NCBI GenBank assembly: GCA_014549065.1
Contig: JACDOX010000170.1
Span: 185,956 to 249,955, forward strand
Length of the DNA: 64,000 nt
Reading direction: 5' to 3'
Source: Cardinalis cardinalis
Lineage: Eukaryota; Chordata; Aves; Passeriformes; Cardinalidae
Both the position numbers and the translations under genes were made by a program. Position 1 is the stretch's first letter, and each line of letters starts with the position of its first letter. Under the pieces are notes generated by a model that searched no databases, had not been told where the DNA came from, and worked only from the letters and a program-made list of their open reading frames with translations. Positions 48,201 through 60,200 of the stretch are shown piece by piece.

Positions 48201-51200
48201 GAGATGCAGCTCAGTGTCCCTCCTCGTGCCCTGAGCTCTGTCCTTCCCCAGTGTCACTGTCAGAGGGCCCCAGTGCCATGCCCAGCTCCTGCCAGATCTG
48301 TTTTTGGGATCCTGGGCTGGTAAACCAGGGTGGAATGGGATCATCTCTAAGGTCCTTCCAACNNGAACCATTCTGGGATTCTTTGCCCTTCTGTGGAAGG
48401 TGTTTGGTGTTGCCTGGTGGGCTCTGGGNATGGATNGGAGGAAAGGCATGAGAAGAGTGANGGTGTCCATCTCAAACAGCATCCAGAGGTGAAATTACCA
48501 AGGTCTGTCTCAGCCCCTTCAGCACCTTCAGCCTCTGGCAGAGCTGCCATGACCTGTCTCCAGCATGGGGTGTCTCCCTTTCTGCTTGATGTCCATCCAG
48601 AATACCCATGAACGAGCAGCTCTGCTTTTCAGGCACTGAGGATAAGCCCCAGGTGGGTTCCTCCTTACCTTGCTGCTTCCCAGNTTGTGGTGCTTGTCCA
48701 TGGGGATACACCAGGAACCTGGACAAAGGCTGTGTGAATGAGGAGCCTGAAGCCTGACATCCACTCTGCTGCCAGAGAGGCTGGGAACAGCCTCCTGGCT
48801 CTTCTGGCACTTTGTTTGAACTTCTGAGCTGCTACTTTAGGCGCTGCCTTTGAATAGCTGAATTTATTTTTTTGCGTGTTCCGTTGCTTAGCGACGACAG
48901 GAGGAAAAACAGTCACTGCAGCTCATGTGGGTTTATTACTGATAAGTTAGCATCTCTGATACAGAAATGTATTTTTAATAAGACTAATGAGCTGTGATTC
49001 CTGGCTTTAGCCAGGCAGAATGTTAAATAAACTGTGTTGCTGCACTGGGTATAGAACCTGACACCCTGAGGGGTTTGATGTTACCTCAAGCCATGCCTTG
49101 AATGTCTGTGCTTGTGCAGGCTGTTGTTTGAGGGTATTTTGTACTGCTGCCACTTCATTGGGTGAGGACTTTGTCCTATTTTTTTGCCCAGTTGTCCCTA
49201 GCAATAGAAGGGATTTGATTTAAGAACTAAACTGACAACAGCAGTGAAAAAATCCAAAGCAAAAAGCCCCCAGCCTGACAAGTTTACCTGCTGAAGTACA
49301 AAAACTCCAAGCTGAAAGTGCAGAAACCAAGTCTGTTTGCCTGGGAAAGCGCTGGAACGTGTTCCCATTTTAGTCTGGTACCGTTTTTGACTGGGACAAG
49401 TTATAAATTTTCTGGTCTTGCATCAGATGTTGGCAGCAGCCGTTAGTTTTTATCATGCACGGGGCGACATTCCTGTTGCTCAGAAAAGCATTCGTCTGAT
49501 CAAGAGCTTTTTGGAATTTGTTTATAAAGCTTTCCTTGCCACTGGAATAGTTGGAGAGNGTTAGCAGCAGGAATCCAGATGATTATGAGAGGCTGAAGCC
49601 ATGGCTGTCTGTTGCCTGTTTTTCTAGATTGCCTGTTCAAGCTGTGTCCCATGAACCGCTACTCGGCGCAGAAGCAGTTCTGGAAGGCAGCAAAGCCCGG
49701 AGCCAACAGCACCACGGATGCTGTGCTGCTCAACAAACTGCACGTGAGTATCCCTCTGCAGAGCCCTCCTCACGCCCATCCTGCTCCAAACAAGCATTTC
49801 CAGCCAGCTTGGCACGGTTATGGAGGAGACACTGAGTGTATGTAGGAATAAATCAGTGTGTGAGATTCTTTTGGAGATGTTCGCTCCAAGTCTTCAATCC
49901 TCTGATTTATGGCAAAATCACAGAATAAGCTGAGCTGGGAGGGACTCACAGGGATCATCCCAGCTCCTGGCCCTGCACAGACACCCCAACAGTCCCACCC
50001 TGTCCCCAGGAGTGTTGTCCAATGCTCTGGCAGCCTTGGGGCTGTGCCCGTTCCCTGGGGAGCCTGGGCAGTGCCCAGCACACTCTGGGGGAAGAACCTT
50101 TTCCCAAAAATCCATCCTAAACCTGCCCTGGCCCAGCTCCAGCCATTCCCTGGGTTCTGTCTGATTCACAGAAAGTGGACAGAACCTTCTTCTGTTCCTG
50201 CTCAAGGTCTGTGTCCCCCAGTGCTGTGCCCATGATACTGGGGTAGCCAGTGGAGCTCTTGTCTTTAACCTGAGGTAGAGATAAAATGCTCCAGGTAGAG
50301 ATAAAATGCTTTTAACATTTTGGGTGTTAAAAGCATAAAAAAGGGACCCTTGAAACAACTGCATAGAGAATTCTCAGGCCCTGCATCCCAGCATGGGGAA
50401 CCAGGAGCTGCTGGGCTGATCAATCTATTGGGACTGCTCAAACAAACATTGCTGCTGTTGATACATGGAAAGGTTGATGGGTAATTATGAGTAATTATAA
50501 GGCCAGACAGCCTCTCCTTCCGTATTAGCTTGCAGTATTTAATATTTTCTGGGTAAAATGTTGACATTCAGCAGCTGAAAACTCAGTAAGGCAGTTGATT
50601 GCTGTTTTTAGAGCTCCTATATAAAAAAAAGCCAACTTAACTTAAATACCATCTGTTGACTTTAGAGTTAAATAAACTCAGTGTTTATGTTAAAATTACA
50701 TAGNTGGAGTACTTCATGTCAAAATTACAATTCTGAATATTTTTAGGTTCTTTGAGCCTATATTAAGCTCATTGTAGCCTGGAATACGAAATGGCCCCGT
50801 AGGAGAGTGTCACTTGCTGATTGCCATATGGCTGCCTCGCTCTGCACTTCACAAAGACCCACTGGTGGACTCCTTCTGCTTCAAGAAATATATTTATAAC
50901 CCAAAAGTATCAGCTTGGCAGGGACAAAGCTATTTTGGTAGCACAAAGCTCCCTCACCTGGGCCGTGTTTCTCATGTTGATGAGGGAAGGAGGCTGTGGC
51001 AGCNGGTTTAGAATGATGAGGGTTCTGGGGTTGGCTGCTTGGTGTATCAGGAAAAGGGAGAGTTCATGGATTTTCACAGAAATTAGAGTCTAAATACTGC
51101 AGCATGTAGAAGGAAAAGGCTTTGGCATTGCCCTGGATTACATTCTCATGTGGAGTTGTCTCCCTTTCAGTACATCCCAGTGTGGGTGTTTGGGACCTGT

Positions 51201-54200
51201 CCCTGCTCATCTGACATTGACCCTTTTGTGCCAGGGTCCTGGAAATGCAGGATGAGCTTTTTCCAGGATGAGATTTTCCCAGGATGAGCCTCAGCCCAGC
51301 AGTGTTTGCACAGAAATGTCCCACCAAGACCTGCTTGATTTGGAAGANGGGTTTGAGTGCCTTGCAGTTTTATTGGGTTTATTTAATTCGCATCACTTGG
51401 GTGTGAACTCTGATGGGCTGAGTCAGGTCTGCAGTGACCTGGGGCTTGAAAATAACTGTGTCCCATGGACATCTCTATATCAGAACTTCCTCCTGCCAGT
51501 CCTGTGTGTCCATGTGTCACCTTTGCCACTTGCTGGCACATGGAGTGCTCTGAACCCCTGTGCTCACGGCTGTCAGCTCTGCCCAGGGTGAGATTTCTTT
51601 ATCAGAGCATTTCATTTCCAACGCAGCTGATGATGCAAGATGTGTTCATCATCATCACTTGCCTTTTTTGGCTTCNGTTTGTCTGCTAGTGGAATTTATT
51701 GTCTGCCATGGAGTGCTCCATGNTGAGGTCAGGTTATTTTAAGTTAATGCCATTTAAGGGATTTCAAATCTGGGACACTTGTCTCTCTCTGTGGTCGCAG
51801 TATCTGAGCTGCTTGAGGAGCTGACATCTAGTGGCCAGAAAAGTGCTTCTCCTGGAGTGACTGTCAGGTCTGGGGAGTGCTTTTGTAGTACATCCTAAGT
51901 CCTAGTTGTACTTGCGCAGAAAAAAAAAATTGGGTTTTGAATTTATAATAAATGTGTTNCCCAGTGTGGCAGGGCAGTCCTGGCTGTGGTTGCTGTTGTT
52001 TGGGAGGACTCTAGTGACTTGAAGAAACCTTTTNTTGACAGAATACTTGCAAAGCAAGCAAAAAAGTTGTATTTTAGTAATACAGAGAAAATGGTGTTGC
52101 ATTGCATGACTGAATAAAATTTTGGATTTGAAAGAGCAGCTGTATCTCAGGTTCTCCTGGTGTAAGAAGCCAGTTTTCATACCTAGCACAGCCTCTGAAA
52201 ACACTGAAAACAGTGCATTTTGAGTGAGCTGGAGCTGGGGAAATTCTCTAGCAGTGTGCAGACATCTGCTTCTTTGTCCTGGTACTTCACCTCACTGCAG
52301 TGAGAAGATGTGGGCATTTTTCCTCTCCAAGAGAAACCTGGACTCAGCACAGTCCTTGAGACCTGAGAACCAAACCATAATCCTTGATGCTCAGCCTCCT
52401 AAAAAGTCCAATTTTCAATTGCTCTCCACCTCCAGATAGCAGTTAAAGCAAATACAGATTTATGTTTTTAATTCAAAACATCATCTTTCCTGTGAAGTGA
52501 AGAAGTTCTTTACCAAATGAAATTNTTTAAAAACAGCGTGGGACAAATAGCTCACTTTAAAAACAACAGTGGCAAGAGGCTCATTGTTAATTATTAATTA
52601 GGGCTTTGTGTCCATATAATANTTCAATTTGGCAAGGGTTTCCCCTTTGCTTTCCCTGTCAGTGTGGTGCAGGAGGGCTCAGCTGTGGCAGAGGCTCCAT
52701 CACCTCAGGGAGCACAAGCCCAGGAGTGGGCAGTGGGGAACTCTCCAGTCCAGAGCTGCAGCAGGCATTTCTCTGTGCCTTCCCTGTGGTCCTGCTGCAC
52801 AGGGAGCAGCGCTGGGGTCTCCAGAGAANCACAGCCTGGAGGGCAGCTGGAGCCTGTGTTGGCAAAGGAAAATAAAGAATCAAAGTTGAGGTTCTTTCAT
52901 TCAGTTTGTGTAGAAGTCAGTAGAAAGGAAAACAGAATTCCTGGCTGGAGCTGTTACCCCTCCCTTTTTCACCTTTCCCTCCCTAGGTATCTGCCTTCTG
53001 TCTTGTCTGAGCTTTTCAGCTCATGTTTTATTCCAGAATTTTGTCCAATTGTACCCAAATTACNGGTTACTTAAATGATGTGTGTCTATCTCCCCAAACA
53101 GTTGAAAAAGGGAATTGGAAATTACACTGTTGGAAGCTGGAAAAAGAGGAAATTAGGCTCTTTCAGATGCTTGCCGTTTTTCCAGTCCTTTGAAATAATC
53201 TTGAAGAAAAGGGAGTTTTGTAAAACCTCCTTTTCTAAAACACTCAGCAATTGAACTGTTCTCCTTTAATTTCAGCATGCAGCAGATTTGGAAAAGAAAC
53301 AGAACGAAACTGAAAACAGAAAACTGCTGGGAACAGTCATCCANTATGGGAATGTCATCCAGGTAGGCTGTGAACATCTGTGCAAGCTGGAGAGGATTTA
53401 GTTGAAAATTCCCTGCTCAGTGGACTTCAGATTTCTGGAATTGATGATCAAAGCCTGTGGCTTTGCCAGGTTTCCCTGTGCTCTGAAGTGGAATCCTGCG
53501 TGTTACATCTGTGTTGAGATCAGTGGTTTATTATGGGTTAATTGTGCTTGTTTTTGAGGTCACCATTGATTGTTTTCTTCAGAAATCCTTGTTAGAGCCC
53601 TCATTAGAGTTGTTGGGAGGTGGCACATGTACAACACCAAATATCCTCTCACCGTGAAATGTTGACACTTAAATCATAAACTGACACAGAGAAGGAAAAT
53701 CAGTAGAANTAGTTAATTTTTTTTGCTAGATCAGACCAAGCAAAGCAAGAGAAGAGCAGCTTTGTCTCTTACCAGGAAGAGCCGTTTAGTCCCCAGCATT
53801 TCACAAGTTTTGGTCCTGGGTTTTTTGAACAGGTTGTTGTAAAGTGATGGGGGCATCTCCCTGTGTTTGTCCTAGCTGGGCAAGGGACAGTTGGATTGAC
53901 TGAAGGTGTTTTGTGCTGTGTCTGAGTGTGAGTGGAGCCGTGCCTGGGTCCATCAGTGTTTGCCCAGAATTCAGTTTGTTTCCTGTGTGGCACTGCAGTT
54001 GTCTCATGCACGCTCGGGTTATTGAGGGGAGGAACAGGAGCATTCTTAGAACTGAACTCTGATTCTTATTCTAGCTGCTTCACTTAAAAAGTAACAAATA
54101 CTTAACAGTAAATAAGAGGCTTCCAGCTCTGCTAGAGAAGAATGCAATGAGGGTGACCTTGGATGAAGCTGGAAANGAAGGCTCCTGGTTCTACATCCAG

Positions 54201-57200
54201 CCCTTCTACAAGCTGCGCTCCATCGGGGACAGTGTAAGTGCTGGGAGCAGGCTCCTCACACACCCCTGGGGCACAGCCTGCACTTGGGAGGCCTNCCTTG
54301 CAATTAATGCACTGCACACATCTCCCAGGGCGTGATGATGATGCAGGAACAACCTTTTTGCTATGCTGTCATGAGGGGGAGGAAAATTGCTATGGTAACT
54401 TGTATTTTGGAAACGTGGAATGATCTAACATTGGAGGGAATAAGGGACCTAATTAGGCTGGCCTTGCACAATTCCTGCTCAATTCAAAATGGTAGGAAGT
54501 GTTGAGCTCCTTCAGGAGGTTTGGAAGGAATAATTAGCATCTTGGTTTTCAGTGTTGTCAGCTTAGAATCAAAATTCGTCATNACTTTGGATGTGAGGAG
54601 TGAGGTAATAAGGAAGTGAAATGCTCCAGCTCATGGGAAATCTTTAAATGCATTGCCATTTTAATCCCCTCTTTGGCAACAGCTGAGTCACTTGGGTATG
54701 GAATCTTCCTAAAACCAGGAGGTCATAAGCTTCAGTGTGCTCTGGGGTTCAGGCCAGGTGTATTTGGCAAGTAGCATGGTGAATTTATCAATCAGCCATT
54801 ATTTCTCCTGTAGCCCCANCTGTACCAGAGCTCAGTCTGCTTTGTCTGCAAGGCTCTGAGTCCAGTAGCATAGGGGTTTTTGCCTCAGTCACTGAGTTTG
54901 GTGAGCTAAATTCTGAACCAGACAGAATCCTGGTGGAACAGTCAGACTGCCATCTCTCCAGACTGCAAAAAGGTGATTTCCTCCCATGGCTCCCATTAAA
55001 AAAAATAAAAAGGAAGAAAAAGAGCTTTCTCAGGGTACAAATTTGTCTGATGCTGCACTTCTCTGCAGGTTGTCATTGGAGACAAAGTAGTCCTGAATCC
55101 TGTCAATGCTGGCCAGCCTCTCCATGCCAGTAGCCATCAGCTTGTGGATAATCCAGGATGCAATGAGGTAAGGGGACTCTGGCACAGCTGGAGCAGCTGT
55201 AAAACCTTTTTGTGCTTCAGCTTAGGTCTTTGTACATGGTTTGGATTTCAGCAAGTTGGTTGGTACCCATGGCATTGNTTATTAGGAGTGGTTATCCTGG
55301 TAATCAGTGACTTAAGAGAAGAGTTTTGGAGCTCTACTTTCTCTTGGGTGCTGGCAGAGGTTTGGGTTTGATCTCTTTTGCNTGACTGGCTAAAAGCAAG
55401 TTGTTCCTTCAAAATCAGGAGTTGTGCCCCATTCTAGTCACTATGAAGAAAATTAAATCTATCAGCACAGATGTGTAACAAGTGGCTTCCANGCAAGTCG
55501 GCTCTGTTCTGGAGCAGATACAGAAAATACTTCCCTTCTCCAGAGCAATCAGCCAGGCCTGCAGTGTTCTGGTGAAAAATGTCTAGAAAATCAGACAATG
55601 GCTCATGGCAGGACCTTCTGCAGGCCCAGCACAGTGGGACTGATGGTCTCATTCTCCTTCTAGGTGAACTCAGTGAACTGCAACACCAGCTGGAAAATCG
55701 TGCTCTTCATGAAATGGAGCGACAACAAGGACGACATCCTCAAAGGGGTGAGAGGCAGAGCTGTGCCTGGCTGCAGCTGGGGCCCTGCTGGGCACTGCCC
55801 CTGCTGAGCCTGCTGCCCGCCTTTGGCAGGGGGACGTGGTGAGGCTGTTCCACGCCGAGCAGGAGAAGTTCCTGACGTGCGACGAGCACAGGAAGAAGCA
55901 GCACGTGTTCCTCAGGACCACGGGCAGGCAGTCGGCCACGTCTGCCACCAGCTCCAAAGCCCTGTGGGAGGTGGAGGTGAGGACTGCAAGGCTGGGGNTG
56001 CCTTGCTAGGAACAGTTCCTCCTTCTGTTTAAAACACTCTGTCTGGGCTTCTCGCTTTAGGTAAAATTTTCCTGGTGTTACCAGTTGAAATTAGAATTCC
56101 TTCACTTGCTTTCTGTGCACAGGCACAGTGGAGCTCTGCTCTCTGATGGTGCAGCACGGAGCTCTCCAGTTCAGGTGCTTTACAGTTCAGGAAAAGGGCA
56201 CAGAGAAACATCAATGAAGTCATTTTCTTACCAGTCACTGAAGTTTAACAACAGCCTATAATTTCCACTGTCCTGCTGAGTGTACTGAGGGCTCTATTTT
56301 TGGTGGGGAATAATGTGATTATGTATAGCCTCATCTGATAGGAGGCTGCAGCCCCTTGCTAGTCTGTCTGAACTGGCTTTTTACATTCACTTGGCTTTTA
56401 AACAGAGTGACTAACACCTTGGCCATCACTGGCTTCTGAAAATAGCCTCAGTCTGTTGGTATTATTAGCATTGGTTTGTGATTTTAAATCTGATTCAATT
56501 ATGAAGTGCATATAAGAATCAAAAAATAAATTGTAATGATGGAGAGGCATTTTTATATTCCTTTTCCAGAAGTATCTGCTGTGACATTCAGCTTCTCCTG
56601 TATTTCAAATGAAAGTCTGCCTGTAATTAGCATGACTTTGGCATGTTTTCAGTCTGTGGTAACTTTCCATGTGTGTGCAGTTACCTGGACAGGTGAGAGA
56701 GTTCTTCCCTGAAAGGAGCGGGTCAGCTGTGATGAGTTTTCTTTAGGAATCAGATTAACCCTAACCCACAGAGTAGCCAGTATGGGGTTAGAGGTGTTGG
56801 AGGCACTCCTTGCCCCACTTTGTCAGTAAATATAAATATTAATTCTTTTGTACAGTATTGTTGCATTTAAAATATTTCTAGGTGTCTTCCCTCATCCACT
56901 TTAAACAGCCAGAAATTTAGTTACACCCATAGGGTGATGGATTTGTTGCCTTTTGTAGGGGTTTGTTTCAAGACCTGGCAGTACATGCACATAGAGGGTC
57001 CCTTCCTTAATTCATTCACAAACTGAGGGGAACTNTTCCCAGGCAGCTCAGAGCATTCCCTGCACAGTCCTGGGGACAGATGAAGGTGTTTTTGTCATTT
57101 CTCAGCCCTGGTTGTGTTTGCCCTTCCCTGCACGTGGAATGGGGCAGGTCCTGCAGGGAGGGGGGCTCTGTGCTGCATTCCAGGTGTGTTCCTGTCCCTC

Positions 57201-60200
57201 AGGTGGTGCAGCACGATCCCTGCCGGGGGGGAGCTGGCTACTGGAACAGCCTCTTCAGGTTCAAGCACCTGGCCACGGGGCACTACCTGGCAGCAGAGGT
57301 ACGTGGGCTGGGCTGGCGCCTCTGCCTGCCTCACACTGTGCTCTCCTCCTCTGGCACCTTCTCGAAATCTGTCATTTCCCACCCTGAAACTGGACACGGG
57401 GAGGGGAGGACAGTGGTCATTTGGGTTAATACAAAAAGAGAGGCTATATGTAGGGGATCAGATGAAAGAGCTGAAAGAATATTGTGGTTTGGGGTAGTCA
57501 TGAGCTGATTACACTTCTTGTGTGAATTCTCGAGTCGAGAACTTCTCCTGCAAAGAATAGGCACTAAATAGTATCCTGTCATGTGGGCACTGCATTCAAT
57601 GTGACTTTATTAACTGATGAATAAATGGTAAATGACTGAGAGCCTTGGGGGGAAAATGAATTCAAGTGTTGGTAATTTCTCTTGAATCACTGATTTTTGA
57701 GCAGTAGCATAGAACTGAGTATAAAATGAAAACACTGACTTCAGACCAGTCTGTAAGAACTGCAGATAGAGAAAAGTCCAGATAAAATATCCCGTTTTAT
57801 ATTCTTCTGATAAGCAGATTGGCAAACCAGAAGCATTTTGTCACATGCANACTGCAAATCCTTTGTAGTAGTGATCCAGTGCAGAGCTTTTCCAGTAAAT
57901 CTTGGGTTTTCTAATCAGCCAAAACAAAAACATGCTCNGAGATCATGCAAGAATATCCCAGAGGAGATTGCTCACCTGATCCCTGGTTAGAATAATGTTT
58001 GTTCNAAAAGATTTCTCCAAGCTAGTAGTTTCTAGCTGGAAATTCCACTTGGAATTNAAACAACAAAAAGAGAGCATTAACTGGGTAACTCTGTTATCTT
58101 GCACCTGTAGTGATTCCCCTGGATGAGGTAACTCTCCCTGCACGTTTGCAGGTTATTTAACACTTCTGCAGCCTGCTGAGCCGTGCTGGGTGTGGGCAGT
58201 GTGCTCTGCATGCCTGGAGCAGTGCAGGGCACTGGTGCCCGTGGAGTTCAGGTGGTGCTCAGGCTGTGTGCCCCTTGCAGCTGTGCTGGAGTTTGACCTG
58301 CCTGTGATTCTGTTCCATCAGGTAAACCCTGACTATGAGGAAGATGACCTGGAGTGTCAATCCTCAGTAAGTATAGGCAAGGGAATGGTCCTGCCCCTGA
58401 CTGAGGAGGGCTTGGCCCTGGCCCAGGGCTGCNCTGGCCAGTGCACAGCTGGTCCAGGCCTCCTTGTTAGTGAAGAAACTAAAAACCTGACCATGCTCTG
58501 GAGGCTTTTAAGGCCTGTCCAAAGAGTGGGTGTTGACACCTTAGTGCAGAACAACCCACTTGGAACTGAATTAACACATTACCTGAGCCCCCCTCAACTC
58601 CTCCCTTTGTGGCATCTTTTTCTGTCTTCCTGTTTCCTCAACCTTTCCTCAGCCTCCTTCCTTGGAGCTCTGTCCTGCCATGGGCTGGAGATCAAGGTGC
58701 TCAAGGTGACACCAGATGGGACTTGTCCCTGAGGGGATGTCCCCCAGTGCTGTGCTGTGCCTCTGTGGTTAAACAGCAAATTTGCTGTNGTTGTACCTTG
58801 TCTCAGGAAAGCAGGATAACAGCAGGAATGGCAGGGGGAGGGTGGTTCCGGTGCCATTCCTCTGGATTTCCTGTGGGAGCCAGTCTGTGTTGTCAGTAAA
58901 TGTTGTTGTGTCAGAGATTGAGTGTGTGGTGCTCTGTGTTGGCAGAAGCTTCCCTTTGGTGTCAGAGGGAACCAGCATTGCTTCAGGAGCTGAAAACAGA
59001 GAAAACTGGAACAGCACTTTGCATTGTGGGTTTTATTTATTTAGTTGGATTTGATGACAGGCTTATGCAGCTTTCTTGGTCATTTATCCTGTATTATGGA
59101 GGATTTGCACCATTTGGGTGTGACAAAGAGCTATTCCTTCCGTTCCTAAGAGATGGATGTGATGCTTGGAAATCCTGCTGGGTGCATTTTTNCTCCTAAA
59201 AGGATTTTTCATTATAGCCTGGCCATTAAAATGCTTCCCTCGCCCTCAGATATTGAGCTGTTTTCCTGATTACTTCTTGGTGGCAGTTGGCAGCTTGACT
59301 GCAGTAAACATGGCAAAAAAATGGAACAAACCCCATCCCCAGCTGTTCCCTGNGGTGTGGGGGGAATCCAGTACTGAGGTGTTTTGTTGAGTTAATTTTT
59401 CCAGAGTTAATCAGTATTGAGAGGCTTTAGGTAGACACCCTGCTCCTGTGCCGTGTCCTGCTGACATGTGCATGGATGACATCCAGGCACTGTCTCAGCT
59501 CTCTGGTTTTTCCCTGCTCTGTNTCTTTACCACTAGATGGCAAAAATAGACCAGCAAGAAGAGACCAGGAGCACATAATTCAGCTCTGACAGGAAATTGC
59601 CACATCNTTTATCCTTCACTGGTGACAGGAGGGTGTAGGCTGCCTTATCCAACTTTATCCAAACTCCATTGTGATCCAAGTGCGAGCTGTCTGCAGGGTT
59701 TCTGTGCCCAGCTCTCTGGTTTTGGTGGTGCTTTCTCCTTGTCCCTCAGAGGGCTGTGCACGAGGGGTTTCCATGGGCATGGGTGAGGTGCCAGCTCCAC
59801 CTTCCAGCAGCAAAGGGGGCTGCTCTTGTCACCTGTGGGGGTGAATTTCAGTGCTCCCCAAATTGCCCCATTTCCTGCTTTCCGCTTTGCTGCTCATGTT
59901 CAGCTTTGCCCCAGTTTGTTTGAGGAAGTGACCAGTTGTCTCCCAAAGGACAGGCAGAGCAGCTGTGTCCCTCCCTGTGTTCCTCCCCTTGCTGGGGGGG
60001 ATGAAGGAGACAGCTGAAATTCAGAGAATTCATTCCAAGTGAGCGAATTTCTCTCCAGATGGACTCGGAGTGTAGAGTTGCTCCTTCCCTTGAAGGCACA
60101 TTCCCAAAGTGTATTTCTGTTCCATACAGATAACTGCCTGTTCTCATCTACAAAATCAGACTTTAAATGTCACTGCTTTGCAGCCAAGTTCATTGACTAC

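Larger units (their letters stand above)
21916..49627 (+). other. ITPR1: Intron 3 of ITPR1 (27.7 kb)
   Basis: This is the longest intron in the window. It contains an ERV LTR fragment (22080-22487), a (GA)n run (23445-23461), CR1 fragments at 23850, 26672, 28686, 36468, 39965, 44245, 45870 and 48325, a 72-bp minisatellite (25958-26173), a small direct repeat (35689-35751), and a CpG-rich block (40240-40520). An AT-rich, CpG-poor stretch at 47080-47250 could be a conserved element. Long ORFs here, such as one of 282 codons at 40564-41412, resemble no protein family I know. Intervals between the listed items show nothing recognisable. Confidence 0.7.
49744..53275 (+). other. ITPR1: Intron 4 of ITPR1
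   Basis: 3.5 kb, with an antisense CR1 fragment at 49913-50225 and a 20-bp direct repeat near 50273-50310. The rest is unremarkable. Confidence 0.75.
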
